A DNA stretch of 64,000 bases, from NCBI GenBank assembly GCA_019096155.1, contig JAHCVI010000005.1, positions 2,676,468 through 2,740,467 of the forward strand, written 5' to 3'. Shown one piece after another: positions 54,673 to 64,000 of this stretch. How positions within the stretch are numbered: position 1 is the stretch's first letter; each line of letters starts with the position of its first letter. A model generated the notes under the pieces. The model ran no database searches and had not been told where the DNA came from. It saw only the letters and a list, made by a program, of their open reading frames with translations. Position numbers and translations under genes: made by a program. Origin of the DNA: Staphylotrichum longicolle (lineage: Eukaryota > Ascomycota > Sordariomycetes > Sordariales > Chaetomiaceae).

Positions 54673-56073
54673 ATGCGCCTCCCCATCCTCGCGTCCGCTC
54701 TCTTGATCGGCGCTGCGTGGGCAGCCTCAACTCCCGATCCCACTGCCGATGCACTCACCCAGTTCCAGCAACTCACGGCGGAGGCCCAAGCTGCACAGGA
54801 CGATCTGCTGAGCACCGCTGAGTCGTCTTCCAAGCGAGCCAATACCTGCACCAAGAACAAGCTCATTGTGCGGAAGCCCTGGTACGCCACCTGACCGGCC
54901 TCGCCTGCGCCCTCCATGACGTTTCACTCGCCAGTTTCGAGCCGGGTTTGCTAACTGCCTGTTCAGGGGCTCGTTGAGCAAGCGTGAGCGCAAGGCCTAC
55001 ACGGATGCCGTCCTCTGCTTTCAGAAGCTCCCGGCGAAGACACCGAGAAGCTTGGTTCCTGGGGTTCGGTCCCGGTACGACGACTTCTTGGCCACCCATA
55101 TCAACCAGACGCTCAACATCCATTACACGGTAAGTCGGCGTGCCTTGGAATTGTTCAAGACCCATCGTGACTTTAAAAAATTTGCAGGGCACCTTCCTGG
55201 CGTGGCATCGCTGGTTCACATGGACCTATGAACAGGCCCTGAGGAACGAATGCGGGTACACGGGCGCTCAGCCGTGAGTGAAGTCTTCCCCTCCGTTAGG
55301 GCCTTCAGCATGACTGATCAGAACTGGCTGTCGATAGGTACTGGAACTGGGCTCTGTACGCGAGGGACCCCGCTTCGTCGCCCATCTTTGACGGCAGCGA
55401 TTACAGCATGAGCGGTAATGGCGCATTCATTCCTGGCAAGGGCCCCATCACCCTGCTGCTCGGCGACTACGCTCCTGTCGTCCTGCCTCCGGGCACTGGC
55501 GGCGGCTGCGTGACCACCGGACCGTTCAAGAACTACACGGTCAACCTCGGCCCCGTCAGCATGCCCCTGAACAACGGCTCCGTGATCGGCGGAGGTCCCG
55601 GCACCGGGCTGGCCTACAACCCGCGCTGCATGAAGCGTGACATCTCCGCTGCCGTCAACATGGCCTATGCCAACGCCACCTCGGTCGTCAAGCTCCTCAC
55701 ACAGAAAAGCATCGCCGATTTCCAGTTGGTCATGCAAGGCGTCCCCGGATCCGGTAACATCGGCGTCCACGGCGGCGGCCACTACACCATCGGCGGCGAC
55801 CCCGCCGACGACGTCTTCTCGTCGCCCGGTGACCCTGCCTTCTACCTGCACCACGGCATGATTGATTTGACCTGGTGGGTCTGGCAGATGCTGGACTTCA
55901 AGAACAGACGGAACCAGATCTCGGGCACCCAGACCTTCCTCAACCAGCCTCCCACGCCCGACGTCACCCTTGACGACACCATTGACCTGCACTACGCCGG
56001 CGGCGGCCCCATCACCATGCGCGAGCTCATGAGCGTAAACGACGGTCCATTCTGCTACACTTACAGCTTCTAG
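54673..56073 (+). CDS. Secreted short tyrosinase / catechol-oxidase-like type-3 copper enzyme
   Basis: Exons 54673-54881, 54967-55129, 55188-55273, 55338-56073; 397 aa. A signal peptide (MRLPILASALLIGAAWA) precedes a Ser/Ala-rich propeptide ending in KR. CuA ligands: His in ATHINQ, NIHYT and the FLAWHRWF signature. CuB ligands: GVHGGGH and YLHHGMIDLTWW. The DPAFYLHHG motif is the family hallmark. N-glycosylation sites (NQT, NYT, NGS, NAT) fit secretion. At ~400 aa it lacks the C-terminal lid domain of long tyrosinases and resembles the short AoCO4-type catechol oxidases, which oxidise o-diphenols. A role in melanin or phenol oxidation is family knowledge. Confidence 0.92.
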
Positions 56074-56746
56074 AAGACAGTTATCAAGATTAGGGTCATC
56101 ATCCTTGGTTATCATGTTCTAATTAGAGACAGCATTTGAAGTAGCCGTTTCTATCATCCCATATAATACCACGATCACCGTCCTGCAGGCGGTGTTTTCT
56201 CGCCGTGTTTGCCCAAGCAAATGACCCCAAGTGTATGGCAAGCCCGAGAAGCGACCTAGGGTGGCGCCCAGCCTCTCATGTTGATGACACAGTGAGCTGA
56301 GTTGAATTGAATTAACGTACTTGCATACCTCACGGGTTGGCGTACTTATCTTCCTTTAGCCAAGCCAGACTCGATACATTTGTTCTTGAGTCGAACGACT
56401 TGCAATTCCGTGGTTGGATGCGCCCGTTGTGCCTGACCCCAAGCTGCTCCTTACCTAAGTATTGTGTCCAAGAGAGCGAGCCTCGTCTTTGAAACCTCCA
56501 ACTGCTGCCAGGTATTGACAACACCCCGAATCGCGCAAGTCTAGTAAATGGCTTCAATTAGTGGGCATCCCACAGAATGGACTACAACAAAAATAATAAA
56601 ACATGCTCGATCCAAACATCCCAACCCCGCAACACCTAAAAAAACCCGTCCCGTACGGGTGGGTGTCAGTCGTAGTCCCTAACCCAATCCAGAACTCCAC
56701 CCCCCTCCCCCCCAACCAATCTTTCCTCCTCTCAATAGGTCACCCT
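56074..56746. other. Intergenic, no gene seen
   Basis: Convergent 3' flanks of tyrosinase and the NTF2-like gene. Confidence 0.4.
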
Positions 56747-57286
56747 CTACTCCTCGTCCTCATCATCATCCGCATACGCCACATGAAACGCGACCAGCAA
56801 CCAATCCGCCCCGGCGGTCTGCCTCCACGTGCTGCTCGCGCTGGCCACGACCTCGCGCGTCCCCTTGCGCCCGTGCCGGAACAGGCTGATCTTGTACACC
56901 AGCGCGACGGCCATCAGGTCGACCTCGACGACGAGCGGGTCCCCGTGGAAGCGGTACCCGTGGAACTTGCGGCCCGCGCCGGCCTGCAGCACGTCGACGA
57001 CGTTGGGCTGCGTGTCCTTGCTCAGCGGCTGCGTCGAGTTGCCCGGCGCCAGCAGCGGGTTGATCATGACGCAGTCGTGGGCGATGTACTCCTTGAGGGT
57101 CTCGGGCTCGTCGCAGAGGGCGCGCCAGAGGAAGGTCTCCATCTCGCGGGCGGCCGCGTGGTTGCGCTTGGAGATGGTGTCGAGGCGCGTGTTGGAGCCC
57201 ATGGTGGTCGAGGACGAGATGTGCGGGCCCGAGCCCGGCGGGGTGCCGGACTTCTTGTCGTTGGTGAGGCCGAGGGCGGTGGGCAT
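56747..57286 (-). CDS. NTF2/SnoaL-like (DUF4440-type) protein
   Basis: An intact single-exon 179-aa frame. After a ~35-residue disordered start, the fold begins with EMETFLWRALCDEPETLKEYIAHDCVMINP (helix then strand), followed by VVDVLQAGAG, a YRFHGDPLVVEVDLMAVALVYKISL strand pair and WLLVAFHVAYADDD. This alternation is that of cystatin/NTF2-like DUF4440 proteins, often of unknown or ligand-binding function. The C-terminus is acidic (DDDEDEE). No signal peptide. Confidence 0.75.
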   Translation of the reverse strand: MPTALGLTNDKKSGTPPGSGPHISSSTTMGSNTRLDTISKRNHAAAREMETFLWRALCDEPETLKEYIAHDCVMINPLLAPGNSTQPLSKDTQPNVVDVLQAGAGRKFHGYRFHGDPLVVEVDLMAVALVYKISLFRHGRKGTREVVASASSTWRQTAGADWLLVAFHVAYADDDEDEE

Positions 57287-58256
57287 TTTGATTTTATTGT
57301 TTTTTTCTCTCGTTTTGTTCAGACGGAATAAGTGTTAGAGCGTTGTATGTGCCGCGCAGCGTAATCGCTAACAAGCCTTGGTCTTTTGGGTCAAAGTTTG
57401 GTTCGATGGCAAGCAACAGTTCGATGATCAGACGCTATTTAGTATTGCTTAAAAGAAGAAAAGCAGAGTCGCACTAAAATAAAAAGAACCTCCCCCATAA
57501 ACATCCCCAGGATCGAAAATGACGACAGCGTCTTATATCAGTGCCCATTCATGCGCCCCGAAAAAATCAAGAAATCGGGACGAGCAAGAAGAACAAACCC
57601 GCATGTCTGGCGAGTATGTCGTCGTCTGACGTCACACCCCACGGGCAGCCGAAGCGCTCACAGCCCGCCCAGCCAGCCGCCACCTGTCCCCGCCCTCCAT
57701 CTCGGGGCCGATCACCCCTGCACGCGACACAGCCGTTGGATGCTACGGGGGTCCCACATGGCTGGAATTTCCAGGTCATCCCAGAACGAGGACTCGAAAA
57801 TGAACTTTGAACCTGACAGCCATCGCGTGACCAATGCTGGAATTAAGGCATGAAACAGCCCGCCGGCATCACCGTTGTTGATGCATAATGCACCAAAACA
57901 GCAATAGCCAAACCACCATCAGACCTTGGCCAGAGAGGCATGAGTTGAGACCAGAACATTACTTTGGTAAAACCCGCTGAGTGACACCCCATCCCGGGTA
58001 CACCATTCTAAACCTACTTATAACCGATACACCGCTGGCACAAAGCCAGGAAACTGGAAAAGAACCAGTAGACCTTGACAACGGGCCCCCTTCAAATGAT
58101 GCACCACCCGCCTCCGTTCCCAGAAGATGAAGAAGGATATATCCCAGTGCGCCAAAGACCCCTTTCCCACCCATTAAAATCCCAAGCCATGTTCATCCCT
58201 CAATCCCAATCCCTTGTCCCATATACATCATTTAAAACTCCCGGCTGAGTACTCGT
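57287..58256. other. Intergenic, no gene seen
   Basis: Promoter of the NTF2-like gene and 3' UTR of the JmjC gene. Confidence 0.4.
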
Positions 58257-61200
58257 TCAAGACTGAGGCTGCCCTTGAGCTTGCGCCTGACCATGTCCAT
58301 CTGCCAGGCTCTGGCCATCCTCCATCCTCCCAAAGTTCTGACTCGCCCTTCTCAGGTTCATCATCATCTTTTCCAACAGCGCCGAATTGTCCTGAGTGTC
58401 GGCTCCTGTTGGGGACGCACCCGAGCCCGGTTGCATTGGCTGTGCCTGAGGCGCTGGAGCCCACGGCTGACCGTTCGATGATTGCTGAGTCCCAACCTGA
58501 GGTGCCCATTGGGGATTTGTTGTTGATCCAGCTGCGTCGCGACCTGGTCGTGTCCACTGTCCGTTCTGAGGATTTGGAGACGGTTGCGCGTTTGGCGCGG
58601 GGGCGGGTGCCGGCCTAACACCCACATAAGGTTGAGGCGAGGCTGCCGTTGCCGAGAATGGGTTCTGAGGTGGCGGCGGGTGCGAGCCTGCCCGTTCCGG
58701 AGGTCGGCTCAGAGGCGACGTTTTCGGAGCACTTGGGGACGCCGTTGACATCTGCCTCACGTATGGTGGGAGCGGAATCGGGCTGTGGCTTTGTTTCGTG
58801 AAAGGCTGCTTCGTCTGCGCTGCCTGCGCTGGGGCCTGCGTCGTCGGAGGTTGTGCTGGCTGTGAGGGCGCTGCAGCTGGATGTTGCAGCGCCGCTTGCC
58901 AGACGTGACGCCTGGGCTGACCTTCCTGGGGCTGCGGGACACCGTACTGTGGCCGGATGGCCGGGTGCAATGACCTGAGCTTGGCCGCCTGACTCGCCTG
59001 ACTGAGTGTTCTGAGTTGGGTATCCGTGGTTATGATAAAGCGGCGCTGGAGACACTGCCGCTTGAGTTTGGGGTGATGGAGACTGTGGGGCATGTGTTGC
59101 CGGCCGAGCAGGATCTGCGCATACGGTGAGGCGTGGGTTGGATAAGACGCAGTGCTTTGTCCAGGTGACGCCTCGAGTCGTGGCCGCAGCGTTGCAGCAG
59201 CGAGGCGGGTACTTGTTTGATGGGGCCTTTGCTGGCACCTCCGGAGAGCGCCGTTTGAGCTTTGATCAGAAACTCTCGGAGATTCCCTTCATATCCGTTC
59301 GTGAAACCACCCCACTGCCCGTAGGGGGTCCTGTATCTGGACGAGTCACTGCCTCCATGTTAGTCCGCTTGTCTTGTACTCCCGACGCCACAGGACCCGT
59401 GCTTACCGATTGTGATTGACCTGGAAAAAGGTGTACTTCTGGTACGCGCTGACGTGTTGCTGTCCTCCTGCGGCTCCAGACTGCGGGTTGCTGACATTCG
59501 GAGATCTCAGAGCTGACGCTGTCATGGGTGCTGGATGCGGCACAGGGCCAGCCGCGCCCGTTGACGAGGGCCAGGCTCTCGGCTGAGGCTGAACGGAGTG
59601 CCCTGATTTCATGTGAGCGGGGGGCCAGGTTAAGCCGGGAAGCTTCGGGAATCCATTACTACCTCCGACGGGCGCGAAACGATCCGACGAATACGGTGCT
59701 GATGAACTCTTGCGTTGAGCGTCCAAGCCGGATGGCTGGTACTGCTTCACTTGGAGAGACGACGGTTGCGCTTGCGCTTGCTGCTGCTGATGATGTTGTT
59801 GCTGTTGAGGGAATACATGTTGCTGGAATGTCGGTTGAGGGTGTGGTTGTGACTGCAGCTGTTGAGGCTGGAACTGCTGGAACGCTGGCGACGGTGAAGG
59901 GGTGTTGACGGCGAACATGTGCGATGTAAACGGAGCAGGAGCTGGGCGGGTGGTTGCCGCGACCGGCTTCCGTGGTTTGTAGACATATGGTTTCTCCTGT
60001 TTGCCGGATGTGGCCAGAGCACCAGGTGCCGATGGATATATGGGATACCCGCTGGGCGCCATCGGTCTCGACTGAGGCTGCGGCACCCGCACTGGAGGCG
60101 GTGGCTTTGGTATTGTATCCAGGAAGTTGCCCTTGGGGTTATGGTAGGGTCGCGACACATCCTCAGTGTATTGCGCCTTGGCCTCGGTCGATGTCTTGCC
60201 GAGGTAGTGCCAGACTTGGTTCTCCTTGGAGAGGTCGATCTTGACCTGCTCGCGATTTTTGCCAGGCTCGCCTGCATGGAACTCGGCCCACATAAATCCA
60301 GGAGCGAACTCGTCGTCTTTCCTCGGAGCTTCGTCCACGGCTCGCTTGGCGTTGATCGCTTTCTGCGCCTTCCTGCACGTCGGCATCGGGATGGCATTCG
60401 CCGAAGCCTTGGGAAGACGCAGGTCTGCCGGATCGGGCAGCAGCAGCCACTTCCACTCGACTTCAACCCGATCACTGTTGCTTGTTAGTTTCCCGCCACA
60501 CAATCGGCTTTGCTCGACATACCCATTGGGAATGATGTCCAGCAGTAACGTCTCCTCGTCCACACGATTCTCCACCACCACGCCGGCAAATATCTCGCCA
60601 CGATAATACTGCAGTTGGCAGATGTCGTCCTTTTTGAGGGCCTTTGCAGCCTCGCGAATCTGGACGTTGTTCTCCAGAGCGTCTCCGTCGAGCTTTCTGT
60701 CCCTCTTAGTCCGATGGAACCGGCAGCTGAACTCGAAAGCCTGCTCTTTGTATTCGGTTCCATCCTCCCCGAATACCGGCACTTCCCCTTCTTCGACAAA
60801 CACGCCAGCCGCAGCAGCACAAGTCGCGTGGTACGACCGCGGGCATTTCTTCTGCGAACACTGGAAGCAGGCGCCCTTCTTGGAGCGGCAGTAGAGGCAC
60901 TTGAGGTCCAGGCGGGCCTTGTCGATGCCAGCCGCGTTTGCGATAATCTCCTGACCATCTACCGTCTCGATGTATGTCTCGGGAAGATAGAGAGCACACA
61001 TGCGATGTGCCTTGCGGCCATCGTCTGTGGGCATGATCGCGGCCCCCGGGATGTCATTGGGGCAGAGGCAGCAAGGCGGCTCGACATGCGACTTGAGCCG
61101 TAAGCGGATCTTCTTCGTCTTGACCCGAGGCTCCTTCTCGCCGGGCACCCGCTTGCGTTTCCGACCGGCGCCTTTGACCCTGGCTGTGTGGCTTGATGGA

Positions 61201-63022
61201 GGGCTCGGAAGACCCGTGTCCTGGTCCTCGTCTTCCTCGTCTTCGTCTTCATCATCATCTGTCTCCTCATATTCCGTCTCCTCGCCCCGGAGCTTGCGCT
61301 CGATTTCGTAGACGTCAACCCAGACGCTGTCCTGTGCCTGGGCACACTGGCATTTTTTGGCAATTTTGCCCATGGGCAGCCAACTATCCAAGGCGAAGTT
61401 GACGGCCTCGGCGCAGTTGTACCCAAGATTGTAACCCGAGTGGTAGCCATAGGGGTAAGTGACAACGAACTCGCCGGGGTATGAGACACACTTGTTGACC
61501 GTAATGTTGTATTGCTGCTTGAGATGCGAGGGCGAAATGAGGAACCCCTTGTGCCTGAGGAACTGGTCGCATGCCTTTGCTTCCGTCGGCCAGATATTCT
61601 TCATGGCAGCTTCGAATCGCCGCGCGTCGGCTTGTGAAATGCTGTACCACTGTTTCGGGGCGCCAAAGTGCAGGTAGTTGATGCTGTACAGATCAACGTC
61701 CTCCAAGTGCCAAGCAAATGTTGCCTTCCACATGCCCAGGTACAGGTATGCCGTGTTGACACCAGGCACTTTAGTCCCAAGGACGTCGAGTAGATTAGGC
61801 AGCCTGTCCAAGTTCCAGAGTTTGACGGATTCATCGAAAAGGGTGCCCGGAAGATCAGCGCCGTACAGAGGCGGAGCGTATGTCAGCGTCTTCCAGTACG
61901 TCTTTTCCAGCTCCTCACAGCGTTCCGGGGTGAACTCGGAAATGTCCATGTGGTAATCCCAGCCCTTGAAGGCCGCCTCATCAATGACAGCAGAGCCTTC
62001 GCGACGCATGTTTTTGCGGCGAGCCGAGACCGACTGGGTTTTCGGTTTGGACTGTCTCGAAAACCCCATCCTCCGCACGACTGGGGGCTCGTCCTCCTCT
62101 TCGCACTGCTCCTCCTTGATATCCGCGTCCTTCTCCACGGATTCCAGCAGGTCTGCCTTCTCCGGGGCCGGCGACACAGGGGTCATGGGGCGGTCTTCGG
62201 GCTCTTCGGTTTCTTCCTTGGTCGCCCTTGTCGATCGTCGAGTCGCTCTTCCCCCTCTTCGCGTCTTTGCTGGAGTCGAGGTTGCTGCAGCTCGAGTCTT
62301 GGGTTCAGCAGCAGCGCGAGACCTGGTGGCGGGCTTCCGATCCGAGTTCGCGCGGCGCTCGCCTCGCCTGGCAGGTGGTTGGTGTTCGCTTTGGTCGCAG
62401 AGTTGCCTCCATTGCGGCAGGTTGTACGAGCGTTGGTGAAGGATGTTGACTTGTCGGTAGGTCCCATTCGATCCCATGATCTCTTGCTTGATGGGCTCGC
62501 GAACCCGAATCTGTTTGATCCTGTCGTCCACCGGTGGCAGCGAGTCCTTCCACTCTTGAGGCGCAATGATTTTAATGATACCCGACTTCATGCCATATTT
62601 GTCGACTTTCTCCATCTGAAGCTCAGATGTTAGCCAAGGGGACATGGCTGAGCTAGGGTCAGTATGCAGCGACGTACAAATTGCTTGAAATCCCGGAACT
62701 GGTTCATGGTCGGCTTGAAGACGGGCACGGTGCCGGACCAGTGGTCAGGGAGAACCTCACCAATGTCCTCAACCTCGGGCTGGGACGCTGGTTCGGGTTC
62801 GTCCTTTGGTTCGAGGGTCGGTCCGTCGATCGGCTCATCCTTTAGCGCATCCAGCTTATTGGCGACATCATCGAGGTCACTAAGCTCCGAGTCGCTGTCG
62901 ACATCCATGGCTTTGTTACTGTCTGGGGGCGAGTGCAGGCCGGCGGGCTTGGAGCTATCGGCAGAGAGTTGGACGTCCATGGCCACGGTAGGCGCCGCAG
63001 CGCCAATCGCTTCGATGGACAT
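58257..63022 (-). CDS. JmjN-JmjC-ePHD histone lysine demethylase, KDM4/KdmA type
   Basis: Exons 63022-62678, 62615-59407 and 59348-58257; about 1,550 aa. JmjN spans the first junction (VFKPTMNQFRDFKQF | MEKVDKYGMKSGII). A basic/acidic linker follows. JmjC (about 395-535) has Fe(II) ligands in WHLED (His418, Glu420) and YHSGYN (His507), with Lys for 2-oxoglutarate nearby. The extended PHD (about 630-770) has CCLCPND...CLYCRSKKGACFQC...YHATCAAAAG. This is the KDM4 architecture, demethylating H3K36me3/K9me3. The Gln/Pro-rich tail is read in exon 3 (DSSRYRTPYGQWGGFTNGYE), but about 59190-58920 the frame changes several times (SPAPLYHNHGYPTQNTQ; QYGVPQPQEGQ); it then stays open to the stop at 58257. 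Confidence 0.88.
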
Positions 63023-64000
63023 TGTGCCGGGCGCTACATGCGTCCTAGGTTTCTCCAATGGCGACAAGTGTCGAGATGCGACGGCGAGGTTGCCGAGTGT
63101 CGGGTTTCTCGTATCACAGATCGACGGAGGTGCGACTAGCGTCAGCAAGTGCCGAGTCGGAGAATGGCAGGTGCGAGACCAGGATTCTCAATGTTCTTGG
63201 AGAAGGTCGATTTGGACTGCAGGCGGGGGGCTGGGGTGCAGTGCAGTCGGGGAACTCTCGTTCGGTTTGCCGATGGGTCGATTTGGCAGGAATCTGGGCT
63301 GATGGCTCCCTGCCAGGACCTGTGCGAAGGGGAAAACGCGGGCGAGCACCAAACGGGAAAGGCGCTGAGACGGCGGGTTTCAGTGGGCGGAAATGTGCTA
63401 ACGTTGGCGCCGTTTACCTTATCTCGTAAATAAATGCTGAGCGCCGCAGATTTGCGGTTGCAGATTCAAGACCGCAGGACCAAATAAAGGCTTTGCCAGT
63501 TTTGTTTTTACTGATTCCTGGAGAGTGCCCTTGAGAATCGAAAGCCAGTTGCGAATTGTGTGACTCGAGGCTAGGAGTGAAATGCCCGGCATTCAACAAT
63601 GTCGGATTCTCGGGTTGAATTGGGAAGCGGAAACTGGCGGGCAGGGTTCTTGCCACTTCCATGAGCCTGCAAAGCCAACTTCCGCTAGACTTAATTAGGC
63701 AGCGACGCAGGACCCTCCTCAGTCACCATTCAACATGATTGGGCGATGAGGGGCCGATTTTGCAGGAGATGCTCCTGTGTGGGACGTCATGTCAACGTGC
63801 GGCTTGTGCTGTGCTCTGTCCTTTTCTGCAAGCGTGCATTGTTGAAGCTCGGGTTTTCCTGCAACGTGCGCTCTTCGATTACTCCTCGAAGTATCTAGGA
63901 CAGAACACGGGCAGTCGGGCATTTGGATAAATCCGATAGATCGAAAAAGCAATCACTGTCAACTGGCGCCTTCCTGTGTGAGCCCTGGTCAGCTGCAAGC
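63023..64000. other. Upstream region of the JmjC gene, no gene seen
   Basis: 978 bp to the window edge, with 5' UTR and promoter. A 212-codon plus-strand frame overlapping exon 1 is a shadow. Confidence 0.4.

Noticed and set aside
1..64000. CRISPR array, rRNA or transposase
   Set aside because: No spaced identical repeats, rRNA core motifs or DDE/reverse-transcriptase motifs seen in any frame.

Overview
The window comes from a filamentous ascomycete (Pezizomycotina), most likely a Sordariomycete. The genes are split by short GT-AG introns of 47-123 nt. The gene content is typical of such fungi: Zn2Cys6 regulators, a Pth11/rhodopsin-type membrane protein, a short secreted tyrosinase, a DUF7580 protein, a C2H2 immune-like protein and aminoglycoside-phosphotransferase-like (APH) proteins. 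I cannot name the genus from sequence alone. I saw no transposon, rRNA or CRISPR array, and one tRNA gene.

Layout. 0-12 kb: the end of a membrane protein, three APH-like genes (one intact, one with an ambiguous internal splice, one 5'-truncated), an unrecognised 179-aa protein, a SUR7-like membrane protein that reads on into a NO VEIN C-terminal (DUF3883-type) domain, an intron-containing tRNA-Ala and an RNF126-like RING E3 ligase. 12-20 kb: a cysteine-rich octapeptide-repeat protein, then two paralogous unrecognised genes (A1, A2; same intron positions) flanking a third unrecognised gene (B), with A1 and B divergently transcribed. 20-30 kb: a short-chain dehydrogenase, a transcription-factor-like gene with several frame breaks, a small Cys-rich protein, and a divergent pair of a C2H2 protein and a DUF7580 protein. 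30-36 kb: about 6 kb without a convincing gene. 36-38 kb: an amino-acid permease.

38.8-49.8 kb looks like a catabolic or modification cluster. It holds a 765-aa Zn2Cys6 regulator divergent from one acyl/aryl-CoA ligase, an AidB-type acyl-CoA dehydrogenase gene carrying many frame breaks, and a second CoA ligase divergent from a crotonase. The enzyme C-termini end in -VKL, -GKL, -SKL and -SQL. One is a canonical peroxisomal PTS1 and the others resemble it, so a peroxisomal activate-oxidise-hydrate pathway for an aryl or acyl acid is a reasonable inference; the substrate is unknown.

50-64 kb: a second SDR, a six-exon rhodopsin-domain membrane protein, a secreted short tyrosinase, an NTF2/SnoaL-like protein and a large JmjN-JmjC-ePHD histone demethylase (KDM4/KdmA type).

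Caution for the reader: several genes contain single-base frame breaks, many inside G or C runs. At least some of these look like homopolymer errors in the assembly and not mutations. Multi-exon coordinates were derived by hand from splice consensus and reading-frame closure.
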